64,000 bases of DNA from Megascapheus bottae (Eukaryota > Chordata > Mammalia > Rodentia > Geomyidae), in NCBI GenBank assembly GCA_024803745.1, contig JANJXV010000194.1, positions 744,001 to 808,000 on the forward strand, given 5' to 3'. Of the stretch, positions 60,790 through 64,000 are shown piece after piece. The notes under the pieces were generated by a model that was not told the origin of the DNA, searched no databases, and was given only the letters and a program-made list of their open reading frames with translations. How positions within the stretch are numbered: position 1 is the stretch's first letter; every line of letters starts with the position of its first letter. The position numbers were made by a program, and so were the translations under genes.

Positions 60790-60945
60790 ACATATCAGAG
60801 ATCCACATGAAAAGGAAAAGCTGGAAATGGCACTATGGTTCAAATGGTAGAGCATCAACCTTGAGCAAAAGAGCTCAGGGACAGTACCCAGGACCTGAGT
60901 TCAAGCCTCATGACTGTAAAAGAAAAAGAACCAGGACTATGAGAT
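60790..60945 (+). repeat. ID-type SINE, sense, complete
   Basis: Keeps the 3' half and tail (ccaggacctgagttcaagcc, gtaaaagaaaaagaa) that copy 1 at 27,960-28,050 has lost. Confidence 0.75.
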
Positions 60946-63551
60946 GGAACCTGGTACTCTCTTGGTCTAATCAGACACAAGAAGAGGCCGGATAGGCTGT
61001 GGAAAAACACAGAGAACATCTTCCCCCAGCTCATCCTGTCCTGCATGCAGGGACAGCCATGTAACTAGGGCTACGGTGAGATCATCTTCACCCCTGTGCT
61101 GCCATCTGAATTGTAGGCCTCTGTCCTGGCATGGGGTGTCCTGATGGCTGAGCAGGTGCCCTAACCCTAGATGAAGAGCAGCCACTGACTGTGGTAGCTA
61201 AGGAGAGATCTGTTCCATAGCTATCAGGCCACCCAGCATGGGAGCCATAACCACCCCTCACCCAGGTAGAGGCCAATGGTTTTCCAGGTGCCACTAATAT
61301 TGCCCCACCCCTAGCTCTGGGTACACGTGACATTCCCTCCACAAGGAGCAGGACTAAGTGAAGGATCAGGAAGCTGCCTATGGGCTTCAGATGATGGCCA
61401 GGCTGGCACTACAGATGGCCTCACTCTGTCACCACCTTCCCCTGCCTCCATCATTCCTCCATCATGCCTCTCTACCTCCCACCCATTAACCTTGGAAACC
61501 AATGAACTGGGCTCTCATCATTCCTCTCATCTCTTCACCCACCTTGCCATGCATCCATCCCTCTGTCACTTCCACCCCACACACATCCCACCACCAGCCA
61601 CCCTGTAGCTTATGAGGATCCCAGAGGAAGCTCTTGGTGAAGGGCTTGTGACCACAAAACAGTTACTATCACCCGCTCCAGCCTGATCCACCACAGAATA
61701 AGAACAGCCAAGCAGGCACACACTGCAGCAGAGTTGCTCTGCTGCCACCCTGATTTCTTCATGGCCAGGACTTCGCTCTCCTCAGCCTCCCAGCTCAGTA
61801 ACCAGAACATTGTGCTTTCACAGAGCCATGGCTTCCAGTCTCCATGGACACAATGACATCAAGGTGATGCCAACTTCCCCATCTCTATATAATTCTAAAT
61901 ATGGGATGGGAGCTGATGTTCTCTTCTGTGACTCCATCCGCTAAGAGGCTCATGCAGATTTCTATCCTTTGCTCATCATGGTGACTCTTTGGTTAACAAG
62001 TCACTGCTGGGCTTCCAGTTCACCACATATAGAACCCATACTCCAACACTTTTCTTAGAAGGACTGATGACTTTTAAATATTCTCTAGTTTTAAATTTCT
62101 AGTTCCTTCTCTCTTTCATTTATTATTTCCCTTCCTCACATACTTCCCTTTTTTTACCTTCCTTCTTTCATTCCTGGCCATGAACTCAAGACCTGGAGCT
62201 TTTTCTTAGCTTTTCTTTGCTCAAGGTAGCACTCTAGCTCTTGAGCCACAGCTCTACTTCAATCTTTGTTCTTGCTCTAAACTGGGAGTATGAGTCTCAT
62301 GCATTTTTCCCTTTGCTGGGTTGGTTTTAAACCACAATACTAAGATCAGGATCCTGAATATGCCTCGGATTACAGGTATTATCTAATCAAAACAAATTCC
62401 TGATTTCTTTTTTAGACATAATTAGTTTTCAGGTGAGCCACCAGCCACTCATGCAAGAGCATTGCAGGATCCCAGCATTCATCTTGTCTCCAGTCTTATT
62501 CCATCCATCTCACAATGGTCATCTAAAACACCCTGCTGCATGCCTGAAGTCGCAAGGACTCAACGCCATGAGAAGCCCCCTTAAGCTCTGCCTCAGACAT
62601 GCCCAGCCCCCATCCCACTTCCACATGAGCATTTGTTTAGGAGAAATTTCCTGATTACATCATCATCTTTTCCTCACCATTCAAATTTCATCTTTGGAGT
62701 CATTTCTCCCAGACAAAGAGGAACATGATCCATGGTTTGATAGCAGCTCCAGCTTCATAGTCCCAGCCACCAACACCCCCCCCATTACCCTGCCAGACAC
62801 CTGAATTCAAGGACAATGTTTTCACTACCCCTGACTCTTATCAAATGTTTTAACTTATACAGTGCATTAAAATAATTTTAGTAAATGGAATAAACACATG
62901 GCATCAAGCTTCAGAATCTTTGCACCTGAACTTTTAGTGAATCACACACACACCAGCATTTCTGTAGCCAACAGAAATCTTAGCTTTGAGATTTCAGCAT
63001 TCCTGGTATCCAAGTTTGGATGTGCTTACACTGCCCTTAATGGGGCACTTCAATCACACAATCCCACAACAATCACTGTCATTTGACATTCACTGGTAGG
63101 TGGTGCTAGGAAAAAGACTGATGTGCCAACTCCATGCTGGCTTGACCTATGCCATCTTCAAACCTGGAGCAAGTGGGGCTCCTCTCTCCATGACACCTTT
63201 TGTCTACTACCCCAGGAGGACCTTTACCTTGAGACAAAATTATGAAGACTATCTCTACCAGCAAAGATTCCAGTGAGATGTGCCTACATGGATAAAGCTA
63301 AAATCTCACTAAAGTGAGGTTGTTGGCAGTGCTGGAGCCTGAACTCAGGGCCTGGGCACTAAGCATTTGTACTCAAGACTAGCCCTTTACCACTTGAGCC
63401 CAAATTCCATTCCCAGCTGTTTTTATTTTTGGTAGTAAGAATCTATCAGACTTTCCTGTTCTAGGTGACTTGGAACTTCCATACTCAGATCTCAGCCTCG
63501 TGACCAGCCTGGATTAAAAGTGTAGATCAGCCATGCGCCACACCTGAGGAC
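60946..63551. other. Copy 2 of 28,051-30,640: unassigned DNA with SINEs
   Basis: Antisense B1-like SINEs at about 62,155-62,380 and 63,320-63,520. Otherwise no recognised gene. The short frame 62,898-63,086 (MASSFRIFAPELLVN) is retained from copy 1. Confidence 0.55.
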
Positions 63552-63788
63552 TTGTGTCAGCACATTTTTTCCCAAAAATTAGAAGAGGAAGATGTGGGAG
63601 GGTTGGGCTCATCCTGCCCTGCATATGAAGGAGAGCATCAGCGCCTGAACTTCATTCCCTGTTGTAGGCTGCTGGAGGAAAAGGAAGCAAATAGGCACAG
63701 GCTGGCAGCAGATGCCACAGAACAACTTGTGACCAAGACTCCCAGAGCAGACCTCAGAATCGATGACAGAGTTGGATCTACCCAGTAA
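63552..63788 (+). other. Unidentified small open frame, copy 2 of 30,609-30,875
   Basis: Same product as copy 1 from residue 11 onward (KLEEEDVGGLGSSCP; LLEEKEANRHRLAADATEQL; RIDDRVGSTQ). Openness on both strands weakens the case for coding. Confidence 0.25.
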
Positions 63789-63933
63789 CAGAGGCAGTGG
63801 TGACACCTGAAACTGCGCGTTTGAGCCTTTGCTGCTAGTAAACAGGGCCACCTATGTCTCAATGAGAAAGGTGAGATTTTGGTGGAGAAGGTGAGATTAA
63901 ACATTATGTATCATGCCAGAAGACAGACTATAA

Positions 63934-64000
63934 GGGGTCTTTTATTATTCCAAGTGAAATTTTGGATTTCCTCTTCTGTTTCTTTAAAGAATGACATTGG
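63934..64000 (-). mobile_element. Start of the 5'-inverted L1, copy 2 (runs off the window)
   Basis: Identical start to 31,021 (ggggtcttttattattccaa), so the duplicated unit continues beyond the right edge. Confidence 0.85.

Overview
This is nuclear DNA from a mammal, most likely a rodent. It holds LINE-1 elements with rodent-type ORF1/ORF2, a KRAB/C2H2 zinc-finger locus, exons with GT/AG splice sites, and dense short SINEs of two recurring designs. The SINE designs look to me like those of heteromyid rodents (kangaroo rats, pocket mice); this is from memory, so moderate confidence. I see no prokaryotic or viral gene and no convincing intact multi-exon gene.

Layout. 1-11,703 is a tandem array of [L1 + a 1.4 kb segment called X here]: the 5' end of one L1 (1-612), X1 (613-1983), a near full-length but broken antisense L1 (1984-8035), X2 (8036-9419) and a 5'-truncated L1 (9420-11,703). 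The repeat unit is 7423 bp. 11,704-31,020 is older sequence packed with SINEs and L1 tails. It carries minus-strand pseudogene pieces of a RalGDS/RGL-type gene (about 21.2-23.9 kb) and a GAB-type PH-domain gene (about 26.3-27.5 kb), plus an unidentified 147-bp exon-like block on the plus strand. 31,021-31,905 is an L1 with an inverted 5' part. 32.3-37.4 kb is a minus-strand KRAB zinc-finger locus: both KRAB exons are intact, but the finger exon is frameshifted.

At 39,245 the sequence jumps back into L1 ORF1 and the whole series starts again (L1 5' end, X3, L1, then the 11.7-31 kb block) with only a few percent difference by eye. The copy is still running when the window stops. The window is therefore a segmental duplication of about 32 kb whose junction lies in an L1; a second KRAB zinc-finger copy is predicted just past the right edge, near 70 kb in window coordinates. 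Segment X is itself an older inverted copy of the start of the RalGDS-like pseudogene.

The genes do not form a working pathway. The picture is a recombination-prone gene-birth-and-death region driven by L1s. The most interesting live possibility is a KRAB-only product from the zinc-finger locus. Boundaries of SINEs and pseudogene exons are by eye and usually good to 5-20 bp.
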